Origin: Latrodectus hesperus
Taxonomy: Eukaryota; Arthropoda; Arachnida; Araneae; Theridiidae
Assembly: GCA_037975125.1 (NCBI GenBank)
Contig: CM075851.1
Coordinates: 77,057,063 to 77,121,062, forward strand
DNA length: 64,000 nucleotides
Direction: 5' to 3'
Under the pieces are notes generated by a model. That model had not been told where the DNA came from. It was given only the letters and a program-made list of their open reading frames with translations, and did no database searches. Position 1 is the stretch's first letter. Each line of letters begins with the position of its first letter. Shown piece by piece: positions 1 to 12,500 of the stretch. Position numbers and translations under genes: made by a program.

Positions 1-313
1 ATATTTTTGACAGAATGATTAGTTTTCTATAAAGAATTTAATAATGAGTATTTATATTAACATAAACTGAAGAATAATATTCTGTTACTTTAAATTCAAA
101 GTATGTGATTTGATATTGTTTATTCAGAATTAAAAAGAAATTAATTGTATCAAAAAAACTCTATCAATGTTCCCTCAGCAGTTTTAAATTACTTACACTA
201 ATTTTAATTATTCTTTAATGAAATTACTCTTAAGATCATTGAATATTGTTTATTTTTGTTTCTTGTTCGTTTCAATGATTTTTTTCTTTATTTATACGCT
301 GCCCGACATTGAA

Positions 314-1399
314 AATGCAACAATACGTAAGAAATGCCAGAAAATTATGCTAATTTTAGGGTTGACGTACATTACTGAGTTATACAAATGATGTGAAATG
401 TGCAATTCTCCAAAGCCCGCACAATTATAAGGAACCGTCAAACTTTTGAGAGGGTCTGGTCCAATCAGAGTAACATTCACATGTGTGGATCGACACGTCC
501 AACGAAAGGTGGCCACTCAAAACAACCCTGCCAAACTTTCTAGCAGCTCTCATATCCAGGAAATCCTGGAAGCTCTTATATCAAACATAACCATTTGCCG
601 TTGATGGTTTGTTAGTGTCATGCGTTCATGGCGTCTGTTATGAAGACTTCTATTGACCTACAGCATAGGCGCCAACATCTGGAATTGTGTTTGATTAGAG
701 CGATATGGATGAGGGAGTAGAACAGGATCGTCTTAGATGAGTAACGCTTCTATTTCTTCAGTAACAGTCACTGTATACAAGTATTTCTTCTACGTGGAAA
801 CGGATCCATTCATCCAGCAAATGTGGAAACGCCTAAATCGTGACTACGTGGCATCATGTTTTGAAAAGCCATTGGGTAAGATACCAAGTCACTTCTAGTT
901 CGTATTTATGGAATTATGACTCGCCAACGTTACGTTGATGATGTGCATCCGGTGACATTCCCCTACCTTCAGGAGGTATCCAATGCCCTTTATCAGCAGG
1001 ATAACGACAACTGCACAATGCCAGCATCAGCCAGCATACTCTGCAACTGTACAGCTGCTTCTCTCATCAGTGTACTCACCATATCTCTCACCAATCGAAC
1101 ACGTTTTGCATATGATTGGATGCCATTGGCAAACCCTTCCACTGCTTTACTTCATTGAAGTACTTCGGCAAATGGTTGACAGGGAATGATTTCACTAGGA
1201 TCTCATTCGTACTCTCATAGACTCTGCGTCTAGACGTGTTGCTTCGCGTATCACCGTCCACAGTTTTCTTACAACCTATTGACCCAATCTTGATTTCGCT
1301 CTGTTTAAGGCGTATCATTTGGAAATACAGATCACTTATTGTCTCTCTCTGTTTGCAAAATATATTCACTTTCTGGCAACTCCTTATTAATGTTGCATT
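314..1399 (+). mobile_element. Decayed Tc1/mariner-like DNA transposon with terminal inverted repeats
   Basis: About 1.09 kb. The left end (314-345) and the reverse complement of the right end (1368-1399) match at 24 of 32 positions. Both begin AATGCAACA and share TTGCCAGAAA or TGCCAGAAA inside. Between them lies a plus-strand Tc1-type transposase remnant. The right end abuts TA and then a long (TA)n tract; no clean TA duplication is visible on the left, so the exact ends are uncertain. The number of stops and frameshifts shows this is an old dead copy. Its terminal repeats differ from those of the Tc1-like element at 14.7-17.1 kb, so it is a different family. Confidence 0.68.
590..1262 (+). 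pseudogene. Tc1-like transposase remnant (DDE/D superfamily)
   Basis: When intact, such a protein cuts and pastes its own element into TA sites. Read across frames, several conserved blocks appear in the right order. LQHRRQHLELC (from about 660) matches the LxxRRxRLxWC block. RIVLDE*RF (about 727-753) is the VFSDESRF block holding the first catalytic Asp, with a stop inside. MTRQRYVDDVHPVTFPYLQ (916 onwards) is the TAQRYVDDIL block, followed by LYQQDND, the QDN block with the second Asp. SPYLSPIEHV (about 1079-1108) is the SPDLSPIEH block with the third acidic residue. LIDSASRRVASRI ends the protein near 1250. In-frame stops and at least three frame changes mean no function. The Tc1 assignment is strong; the start is not identifiable. 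Confidence 0.8.
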
Positions 1400-1415
1400 A
1401 TATGTATATATATGC

Positions 1416-1418
<3 letters not shown>

Positions 1419-1461
<43 letters not shown>

Positions 1462-1472
1462 GTGTGTGTGTA
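1419..1472. repeat. (TA)n(TG)n microsatellite
   Basis: About 38 bp of TA dinucleotides run directly into a short TG tract. It lies just past the right end of the Tc1-like remnant, so it may have grown from the TA target site. Overlapping open frames rich in Tyr-Ile are artefacts of this tract. Confidence 0.95.
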
Positions 1473-4400
1473 TACAAATAAGTAGGTATATTATTATCTT
1501 CAATTCCTACAATGAGTTTTTTAACATTCTTAGCAAATTTTAATTAATGTTTTTAGAAACTTCTACTTATTATTTTTAATAGCACGAACTCTTATATATT
1601 TTTCCATTTGACGTGTATCACGCTTAAATCGTAATTCTTATTTCATATATAATTTTTTTATAGTACTAAACAATAATAACTTGATATGAATATTTTTTAT
1701 TTCAAACACCCTTTTTATACATGCGTAGTTTTTTTATGGTACCAAAATGTCAAATTGGTGACATGTATGATGATGATCGAAATATAAGTCAATATTCTTG
1801 AAGATTTAGTTTAATAGCCAAAGAGCCAAGTTATCATAGGCTCTCTACAGGAATGTTGAAGAAAGTGTCATGAAAGAATGTTCTAGGCACTACAAATTAG
1901 GTAGAAATATGTGCTCTCCAGCTATAAAAATTGCTGTTTAGTTTTAATATTATAGAAAATGAATAGATTGTTTCTCACCTGTATAAATACCTCAGGACTT
2001 ATTAAATTCTATTACTTTACAAAAATAATATTATAAATGCTCTACTGTTCAGTAAAAATGTTTCAAAATACATTTATTTTCTACTTCAATTCTAATAGAA
2101 TAAAATTTTTGTTTGCCGTAGAAAATATAAGTTGAATTATTTTTTGTTTTACGATTAGAGAAAGAATTGGCATTTCAGTACAAATCAAAAACACCTTACG
2201 ACAAAATTCAATACCAGATGTTTCTTTTATGGAGCTTCGATTCTAAATCCTTAGATTGAAATAAATGCTGTAATAAAAATTGATAGTGTTTTAAAAATAT
2301 TGTTTAATGCATTTTTTGGGGAAAATCTGTCAAGAAATAATTCTAGGAAAATATTTTTCATCAATAAAGCAATTTAACTTCGTTCAGTAACATAAAATGT
2401 AATATTTAAAACGTAAAATTTAAAAATTCTGAAATGCAAAGTATGTATTTTACATATTTTTTGTTATTAATAATGCCTGAGATTTATAATGAAGCATGAG
2501 AAAAAATTCAATTTTAAATTCTTTCATAGTAAAAATATTATATAAAAATTTGTAATTAATAATTTGCAGTTCAAACTTAAAATGAAATTTCTTACACCTA
2601 AAGGATGTCCGAAAGGAAATGGAAATCTTTAATTATAAGTGTTTTTTTAATTACTACTTCAAATAAAACTTAAATTTTGAGATTTGATTAAGGTAAATCA
2701 TGTGTTAAGATCACTAGGACCTTAAAAATTACTTAGAATTAAATATCTATTTTCTTATGTAGTGACATTCATTCATTATATCATTATACCGATTTGTTTA
2801 TTAAAATAGATTTTTTCATTTAGTATTAAGATTTTCACAGTCTGTTATCACTTTTAATCAAAAACAAACCAGGGTATTATGCAAAAGTTAGTATAAAAAT
2901 TAATTATAGAACTTTTTGAAGATTTCTCCATGAACTATAGGATTTTAACTGAGTCTAGTTTTTGGGATAGTAGTACCATCTCGAACCAAAATTGGGAAAT
3001 TTCATTTTATTAAGGTTTATTACAACAATTTCAATCAAAAGGGAAATAGCGATAGAAATAAAATTAATTATTTCATTATTCATTTAAGATTATTCATTCA
3101 TTATATTATTCATTGTAATTTCATGAATATAGAATTTTTTATAATATCAATTAATGTAAGAACTTAACGTTAAATAATGATTTATCTGTAGTGTGAATTC
3201 CATGTGATTTTGCGTTTCAAAGCAAAATATAGTTCAAAATGACTTATTATGATGTCTTTTTTATTATAGGTATGTTGATAATTAGTACATTGATGTACAT
3301 GAAGCAATATATTTTAAAATAGTATAAATATTTTTGGAAATAATTAAAATTTAAAAAATGAATATTTCTGAGATTAAACTTTGACAGAAATACTAAAACA
3401 AAAATATGCTATGTTTTTCAGTATTTTAATGAATACAAAATGAGATTTTAAAGTAAACTGAAATAACAATAGAAAATATAATTGTTATTAAAAACATAAA
3501 ATAAACGCGCAAACATAGTTTTTTTTAAAAAAAAGAAAGCATACAAATCCCACGTTTAAATTCTTAGTCACGTCGCAAAATCATTTCCATAATTAAGATA
3601 TTTTCTTTTAGATTGTTCTCTTAAAACTACTCCCGCTTTTGTAGTTTTTTTATATTCCCATTTTTTAACTTTTTAAATTTATTATAATATTTTCATAGGG
3701 AAAATAGAACTAAAGAGGTAGGAAAACGTGAGAAATTTGCATTTAAATACAATTTAAAGTAATTTTACAGAATATCCGTATTGAGAAAACTTAAAAGTAA
3801 TAAGCTTCGACTAGTTTCCGATAGTTTTAGAGTGATTTTTTTTATTGTCTTTTGTAATTTTTTAAAATTTTTGTCATCATTTTTATTTTAAATTTTTTTT
3901 ATTATTTACATTTCTTAGATTATTGACTCATGAATTAAATTTATTTTTTTTAAATGAAATTCTAATCATATATAATATAACAATTGTAAAAAGTATCCTT
4001 ATAGATTTAAAATTACATTTATGAAGACGAGTTGTATTTTTCATTTTAAAAAGTATTTAACGTGAAATAATATTAAAAATATAAATCCGTATTGAGTAAA
4101 AAATCATGTCCTATTAAATAATATAAGGACAAGGCTCATGAATTATCATTAAGGAACTTATAAAATTCACAAATTTAAACATTTATTCATAAAGATCATT
4201 TTTATAACACTCTTTCCATTTTAATCTGTAACACACATAATTTGAGAAACTATGTGTGCTTTTTTCATTTAACATAAGCTCTTTCATACTAAATGAATGA
4301 CACTTTTTCAATAAATTAATGATTATGATTCGTTTGCTTGTCAAATATTGCTGAAGATAAACACACAAATTGTGTACGCTGTTTTTCACGTATTTCAATT

Positions 4401-4955
4401 CCAAATACATATTATGATACACATTTATCAAAATTAAAATTTCTTCATCATGAAAACCTAGCAATGTGAAAACAGCAAGATGGATAGTTATCATAAATAT
4501 ACTCAGATGATTCAGTAAAAGGAGTAACTAGTCATTAGAAACATAATTTCTATCTGTAATAGCTAGTATCTCTGTATATGCTAAGAATGGTAGACTGATT
4601 CTTGATGAAAAAATATTCAAAGAAGATAGAAAATTCTTTGGAGACACATTAAGCAGAAGTCATTGTCTTAATAAAAGATAACATATCTTAAATTAGTATT
4701 ATTTTATATATTATAATACATTAGCATTGTACTTGTGATTAAATTAGTTACCCAATTTTTTCTATAAAAATGAAAAGCTGGTATACTCTAATTATGCTGT
4801 GAATAATGACATATTGTAAATTTAGAAGTGTGATTTTTTTGTCGATGCACACAACAATCAATTACGTTGGAGAAGATGTGAGTATAATTCAGTGATTTAT
4901 AATACGATAGACACAAAACAGTTTAAATAGCGTAAATAATCCAAGAGCATACCAT
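1473..4955. other. AT-rich intergenic DNA, nothing recognised
   Basis: Very AT-rich sequence with frequent A and T runs and stops in all frames. No domain, tRNA-like fold, tandem array or terminal repeat was found. The open frame on the minus strand at 4183-4494 (103 codons) has the composition of translated AT-rich DNA and no motif I recognise. Confidence 0.7.
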
Positions 4956-4959
4956 ATCG

Positions 4960-5490
4960 TATAGACAAGCAAATTCGCAGAATAGTTTTTGAGGCCTGGT
5001 TGCCAAAGCAAATGGTCTTCAAATTCACTTTCACTATCAAAATTGATATCTATCATCTGTCAAACCATTCATAACACATTGCATAAGGCATTAAAACATT
5101 CAGGACTATCGAGCTTTGGAGTTCTGTTAATTTCAAGACACAAGACGGCCCATCTGAAAAATAACATTACATATTAATCTCATGAATTCTAAATTTATTT
5201 TTGAAGGTATAAAAGCTCTGAACATGTGTGGTGGCTTTTATATAAGCGTAAAACATTATCACTACTCGGATCTTTGTGGTTTGGAGTGATATCCTATTCG
5301 GAAATTAAACGCTTTGCATATTCTTACCAAATTAATATAGGATCGATATGTATCAAAAGTGAATAATGTGAAGCATGATCTCGCACATCACATTTTGAAC
5401 TGCCGCAAATGAACTGATATACTTTTTTGTTCCTGACAACTCTCCTAGTATCTCACATTCTAAAGCATGAAGTATACTACTCTACTAAAG
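4960..5490 (+). pseudogene. Possible very old Tc1-like transposase remnant
   Basis: This stretch is less AT-rich than its surroundings. Frame-hopping gives short pieces that resemble Tc1 blocks in the correct order. GSLWFGVISYSE (about 5268-5303) is like the VMVWGxISY block. DLAHHILNC (about 5378-5404) is like the DNAxPHTAxxxxxxL block. PDNSPSISHSKA (about 5433-5468) is like PANSPDLSPIEH, and the similarity there is clearer in the DNA than in the protein. No terminal repeats were found and each block alone is weak. It could be an older relative of the element at 0.3-1.4 kb, or chance similarity. Confidence 0.4.
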
Positions 5491-8400
5491 TATACTAATA
5501 AATTGACATTCAGAATACTGAAGTTACATATACTAGAAAACTGAAAGCTTCTGCAAACTTGATTTTTCAAGGAAAATTTCAAAAAATGTAAAAAAAAATT
5601 CATTGACAATATTACTCGTTATTCATATGATTCATAGTTGTCTGTATGGTTACACGATGAGAAAAATCCCATTCATTTATTTGTTTTTTAATTGCCTGCA
5701 AGCGAATCCTACCTCAGTTCTTCTAGTTACTTACTCGATTCTTCAAAGTTGTTCTGCTGAATACTTGTATTCCTGAAATAATGTATTATTAAAATTTTCT
5801 TATGAAAAATATTTACTAAAAATATCAATGAAATGAATGAAAATGTAAAATTAATGTAAAATGTAATTTACTAAGAAGATTGTGTTTTGATTATATTTAT
5901 ATTATATATCACAGTAAAAGCTTGGTATGATTTTTAAAAAAGTAATAATATTTTGTATTTGTATTAAATTCTATCAAACTTATCTATTTAAAACTATGAT
6001 TGGGAAGAAATATGACGTTTTCCTAAAAATAAAAATTGATTAATATTTAATTGTGTTTCATGGGAAAATAATTTTTTAATATTTACGTTTGTAAGTATAT
6101 TATATTTAGTCAAAGGACTATGATCAGTCTTTGTTCTTTGGCTAAATATAATACCCCTTACTATTACTAAGAATTCTTGATTAAAATCATGTTTTATCAT
6201 TAATCAATAAAATGTGATAAATAAAAGAGAAAATTCTTGAAAATAAATGTTTTTCTTACGAGGAATTAAAAAAAGAATATTTTTTAGCCAAGAATCTTCT
6301 TAAATGATATTTAAGATAAGCATATCAATGATTCATACAAATGAAAGATAAATTCTTTATCAAAAGATTTTTACCTTTCAAAATAAAAAACAAAGAAAAA
6401 TAATTTAATGAAGAAAAAATATTCTTTAATACCATATCTGCTTAAACTAATTCACGCGTAAACTTACTCTGAAAATAATAAATTTACACATCTTTCAAGA
6501 GAAAGAAGAATAATCTCAATAACTGGTTGAGTTTAAGAAGATTAGAGAAGTAAAAATCAATATTCACAGTTTTCATAGCAATGAATTGTCACTTCAGGAA
6601 TTAAAATCTCAATCTGAGGAAAAAATCTGTTTTCTAAAAGTTTTTACCGGCGTCTAATAAACATGCAATAAATATAATCACTAATTTTAATAGATCTATA
6701 TTGTTACATCTGATGTTTTGAAAATTATTACGATGCCTTATTTCAAACTACACGAAAATTTTATAAGCACTATTTGAATTTTTAGGAAGTATGTAAATAC
6801 TTTTATGCAAAATCACTAAACTAATAACACAATACATAAAATAATATAATGAGTAAACTCTAAAAGTAAACAAAATTGGTTATAGAATATATTTTATTAT
6901 TTAATATGTGTTTTAAAAGCGATTATCCATAATAACTTAAAGTCCTGGTTAAAAACTGTGATTTCCTTACCACTAGAAAAAAGATCATGGCAGTAAAATG
7001 GACTGCAGAGCTAAATAAAGAGAGAGAAGAAAGAGAGTAAAAAGAGCTTAAAGTATCAACTCATGTATTCAAAGGGAATAATGTAAGAAAAATTATTTCT
7101 TAATTAATGAAACTATCTTTTAAGAATCTTCAATTCATATTGTAATAATCATGCAAATCCATTTGTCCTTTACATAAATTATGCTAAATATCTACGAATT
7201 TTTGATCTGAACATAGATTTAAATTTTGTGATACTCCAATAGTTTTTATTTTTTAATTTGGATGCCTGTTTTTTTAATATTCCTTAACATAAAATCATGA
7301 TGAAATGTTATAGAAGAAAATGATGTATTTTCAAAAACCTCCATGAAAATACCAAAATAGCTTAAATACTCAACAAATATAAAGTATTTATAAATATTTG
7401 AAACATTAACACATTTTCAGTAAGATATTTATAAAATATGCAGCTAGTTTTATTTTTAATTTCTCAAATTCATGTTTTCATGTAAATTTTAAATTTCATT
7501 GTAAAATATAAGATTTTACAGTAGTTCTATTAGTATTTGTCTCTTGTCCTCTATAGCAATTACTTTTATAAACAAAATAAAAAAGTTTATATAATGATTA
7601 TTCCAAGAGATAAGCCCACCGAAATCAATTGTATTAATATTAATAATTGAATAAAAATAAGACATCTGCTAGTCTGGCCATATAATAAAATATTTGTTTT
7701 TGTGTTTATGTGAATTAAATAAAAACAGATGAAATAATTATTTTTAAAGTTTCCTGAAGTGGAAATCAAATTATATCTATGTACAGAAAATATTTTTTGA
7801 ATTCAGAAATGAATAAATAACGTTTTGAATTTTCCAAATGACGAAATAAATAGTTTAAGTTAGATGTGTTTCAGTAATTTTCTTCAACAACGTAAGCTGT
7901 TTTTTATTTACATTATGTGAATTTTACTGCATTTTAAGTTAAATTTATATCAATTAAATTCATGTTGAGTAATTTTCATATTTACTTTACATGTATAATT
8001 ATAAAAGGCAAATTTATTTTGAACTTAAATAATATGTTTAAAGGGAATATTATTTCTTTACTTAAATTAATTATGTTATTTTCACACGATGGAACTAAAT
8101 AAATTTTAAATATTTTAACAGAAATAAAAGTAAATACTTTCTAATCTAGAACAAATTCAAAGGTTAAAATAGGATTCTTATGAACCACTTTTGAATAAAT
8201 ATTATTATTGTGTTTAATCTTGTACATTTCACCAATCCTCATGGAACCAAATTCTTCAGACATACTTTCATGCAAATTTCAAAATGTGAGTTGCTTCAGA
8301 AATCATAAATATCTTAAGTATTTCTTCTGTCAGCACTTTTTTTAGAATTATTATATAATTTAGTCAAAAATATTGTAACATTGAATAATTTATTTACTAT

Positions 8401-9300
8401 GTGAAAATAAATACTATTGAAAATTGAGATTTTATCGATAAATATGTTATATTAAAAATGATTTGTTATAATCATGTATTAGCCCATATGATATAGTCAT
8501 TACAGAATGAGCTTAGTGATTACAAATTTTAGAAATATTTCGTTGAGTTTCAAACTTTTACTTATTTTATTAATATTTATTAATATTAATTCAGACTGTT
8601 ATTTCAGAATTATTTATATATAGTGATAAGATTTTTATAAAGATAATGCTAAGAATGTTTCTAATGGAATAAAAGATTTAATCAATTATACATCCAACAT
8701 CTTCATTTTAAACAATTTTAAAGCGTTCCGAAGTTTACGTCTGAAATTTTATCTTTTTAAGATAAGCTAAGCTTTTTATTTTAAAATCATATTTTTATAT
8801 TAATTTTAGTTAATCAGAATAATTTGTTAATTTTTTTTGTGGAAAATAAATATTTATAATGTGTATGTTTGTTATGTTTACAAATGAAATTCATAGAAAT
8901 TAAATGTAAAAAAATATACAATTATAAAACAACTATACATTTTTTAGAAAATATATTTTGTTACGAATTCTCGTAAGCGGTATAATCTTGTTTTCATTGG
9001 ACTAAAAATCAATTCCAAGGAAATTTAAAATTTGAAAACACAAATAAATATGTATTTTTGGTATACGTATGTTATTTGAGGCACGAAAGTTGAATTATAT
9101 GTTTATTTTGTAGTAAGAAATATTTTTTCTATCAAGATAATGCAAGTTTCAAACTTTATTAGTTACAAATCCAAAGAATACTATATTATGTTTCTATGTA
9201 CAGAATCAGAAATTTATAGTATCATAAGTCACATATCTCTAATATGAAATTATTCTGCCTTAACTAAATATTAACTTCTAAAACTTGAAACATTTATTAG
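5491..9300. other. AT-rich intergenic DNA, one hairpin
   Basis: No coding or RNA gene was recognised. The only structure noted is the inverted repeat at 6098-6153, listed separately. A purine-rich run of AG and AAG near 7017-7050 is the other compositional feature. Short open frames at 5994-6200 and 7587-7769 (minus) look like translated AT-rich sequence. Confidence 0.7.
6098..6153. repeat. Imperfect inverted repeat (20-bp arms)
   Basis: Arms 6098-6117 and 6134-6153 are complementary at 18 of 20 positions with a 16-nt loop; the left arm begins TATTATATTTAG. It could be the hairpin of a small foldback element. No target duplication was identified. Confidence 0.75.
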
Positions 9301-9306
9301 AACAAA

Positions 9307-9546
9307 TTACACCATCATATCAATATAAATCATGCCTCTAATTATGCGTCTTAAGGAGAATCGAATTTTAAACTCCTTTGGTGTGCCACTAGATATTTGT
9401 CGAATTATTGATGTAAGAGTGGAAGACACTGGAACAAAATTTTCATTAACTCTCCCAAGAAGTATTTCAAAATATGCATTAATTTCGACTGTTCCATAAG
9501 CTAAACGAATAGGGGAGTTTATCGTGTGCCGTTTAACGAATCTCAT
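9307..9546 (-). other. Less AT-rich island with unassigned 79-codon open frame
   Basis: From about 9310 to 9620 the base composition is visibly richer in G and C than the flanks. A minus-strand open frame of 79 codons begins MRFVKRHTINS and ends YIDMMV. I recognise no domain: no zinc-finger spacing, no signal peptide, no obvious membrane segment. The plus strand also stays open for about 50 codons. It may be a piece of an unfamiliar transposable element, an isolated exon, or non-coding. No splice-site pair convincingly frames it. Whether it encodes anything is undecided. Confidence 0.25.
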
Positions 9547-9559
9547 TGATTATTCATAG

Positions 9560-12500
9560 TGACAACTTAATCTAGCGTGCACACTCCTACGAAATGCATG
9601 TGTTTTGGTTTATTCGATTGAAGCCTGCAATATTTGTTGAACTCTGGAGTTTGTTTTTTATCAAACTTGAGAACTTTTGCACAAATATTAGTTTTGATAA
9701 CAATATTGAGTTTAGATGAATATATATTTTATAGATTAGACAACTAATTTTGTATTTGATTGTTTTATATTTCCTTAATGTGGATAAGAAAACACATTTG
9801 ATGCCTTAATGTGATCACGCAAAACTTAAAAGGCAATTGTAGATTCCTTTTTTCCTTGTGATTGCTGTTGGTGGAATACAGAATCATTATAATATATTTG
9901 AATATTACGTGTTTTGGTAATTTTTATTTATTTTGATTTCATGGTTGCAACTATTTCAATATTTCGAAGTCATTTTTTGGCTCATCTTTGCAGTTACATT
10001 TATAGTATAAATTCCAGTATTTCGAGCATAGCTAAGTTGCGTAATTTTTAAGTAACTTGTATGAAAAAATTAAATTTTAATTTGTGTTTTAAATTTTTTT
10101 TATTAATCTTTGGACATTATATGAATGACTTAGTTTGCTATACGTCTTATTCGAATTTATTAATTTTCAGATAACGATACTCAAATTGTAAAATGTTGTA
10201 TTTGAACTTCTGACAAAGACATGATTACATAGTTTAAGTTTATTATTGAAAATATTAAGCAAGCTATGCATCTTGAAGTATTAAAATTTACAAGGCAATT
10301 TTACAAGAGTATATATATATAACATATACAAGTTAAGAAAATCAAATTTATTGATGGAGAAAAAAGCTTTCAATATAAGGACATTTGTATCACCTATTTA
10401 CATAGCGTAAGTGTTATTTAATTACCAATTTGATGCATAATATGCAGAATTATTTTTAATTTGATTTCAGAGTTAATAATTTAGATTGTAATAATAGTCA
10501 ACTGGTAATATTGGCAAAGTAACTGTCATACTGCCTGAGACTTATCGGGTTACACACACGTAATTCTGAGAACCTGAATAGAAATCAATTCCTTATTGCT
10601 ACTAAAGTTGTGATATAACTAAGTACGCTAACACGATTATAAAGTAAATATTTGAAAATTACATCTACCGCTTATTATTATGGATCGGTGTAATACCTGT
10701 ATGCAATGAAATATACGTGACTTTATGAAATCAAATTGAAAAATCAAAAAATGCACATAAAACATGTCACATTTATAAGTTAAAATACCGTCCATTCTCT
10801 ACGAAAAATCTTCTCAGAAGAAAATATATTATTTATCTTGAAATCACTTAAAACAGTTTTAAGTTAAATTTCTATATTGTACTTATTCATTATGCTACAA
10901 AAAATTACAAAATTTACCGTTCAAGATTTTAGTGTTGTTGTCATTTGCACTTTTAAAAACTAAGCTTATTAAGCCAGAAGGGCCTGTCTTTTGATTAACC
11001 AGAGCATCACGAGGGTGAAAGTATGACTTTGCTCAAAGACTCCTTCTATAGATAGCAGCACTCTATCGATCCATTCTCTTATGATTTTAATAAAATTAAC
11101 ATTGAAAATATATAGGAGCAAATAATTCCGTTAAATTTTTAAGAATGAATTTTTGCCACTAACTTAACCTATATGATATTCTTAATACATGTGTTTGTAA
11201 AAGTATCAACACAAAAATGTAGATCACATTAAATTAAATGTTTCCTTGAAAATTAAATGCAACAAACTATATTAAAATATTATATATAAAGATAATAGGC
11301 CCAGTAATGTTTTTCAAATGGTTTAATTTAAGTATCATAATCACACTTGAGAAATGTTGCATTATTTAAAATAATGTAAAGCAAATATTTATATACATAT
11401 ATGTATAAATTTAAACACACAATGATAACATTTTTCTCAATAGAATATTAATATGATATTCACCATAAAACTATAAATTTATTCCGTTCCCATTTTTTTC
11501 TATTTACTTATTTTAGTTTTAACCTAATTACTTTTTATCATATTTATTTAACTAAATTTAAGAATGATTTTATATATTATGAATCATAATAAACTACATA
11601 TCACATTATTTATTTATAAAGATATATGTACAGCAATTTTTCATCAATGCTCATACATTAATTAAATTCACTAATGTATTCAATATAATATAAATGGGAC
11701 ATAATTTACAGAAAACAAAGGAATGTGTTATTGCTTAAGATTATCAAGAAATTTCTTAATATACTCTAAATTCCAGTGCTGTTTTACGTGAGAAAGTGGT
11801 TATTTTGTGCTATTTATGCAAATATTTTAAAACATTTAAACATTTCCCGGAAAATAAAATTTTTTTTTATTCTTATTGTCATATAAGTTTACTAAAATAA
11901 ACAAAAATATATGAAGTTAGTTATTTAAAAATAGTTTACAAGACAAAATGATAGCTCTTGAAAATATATATCAGTGCTTGCTGTCCTTATCTTATTTGAG
12001 GAAAGTCACATGACATTTGATTACCCTGCAAAGTCGTATAACACATTTTTTGACGAATATACATTGCGCATCGGAAAATAACGCGTCATAAAGTCCTATA
12101 ATACAAGTTTTATAAAACTGCACGGAAGTTTTTGTCAAGAAGCTATCATTTATTCTACAAAAAATTTTTATAGAATGATTTGTGACAAAAAAAGCATTTT
12201 TGCATCATTTTTATATGTTTTAACATAAAAGTGCCATAAAGGTATAGAATTTTCTTCTCTAACCCTTTCTCGGCAAAGAATTTTTTTCAGAAATTTACAA
12301 TATGCGTTTTTCTGGTATGCGATAAAATTTCGGTGGGTTACGACTTTTTGAGTTCCATTACAGCAAACGTCTTTTTTGGAAAAATGTTTTAGACAAGACA
12401 TTAAACAAGCAAGTTTTTTATGCTCAATAAATATAAATACATTTTCTTTAAAAAAGTGATTTTAAATCTGAGAAAAATGAATTTGATTAAAAAATTATTT

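Noticed and set aside
292..516. 74-codon open frame, minus strand
   Set aside because: It covers the left terminal repeat and 5' part of the Tc1-like remnant on the wrong strand.
1088..1477. 129-codon open frame, minus strand
   Set aside because: It is the complement of the Tc1 transposase remnant plus translated (TA)n; the plus strand carries the conserved blocks.
12168..12401. 77-codon open frame, minus strand, with several Cys
   Set aside because: Cys spacing is irregular and no domain is recognisable; likely chance.
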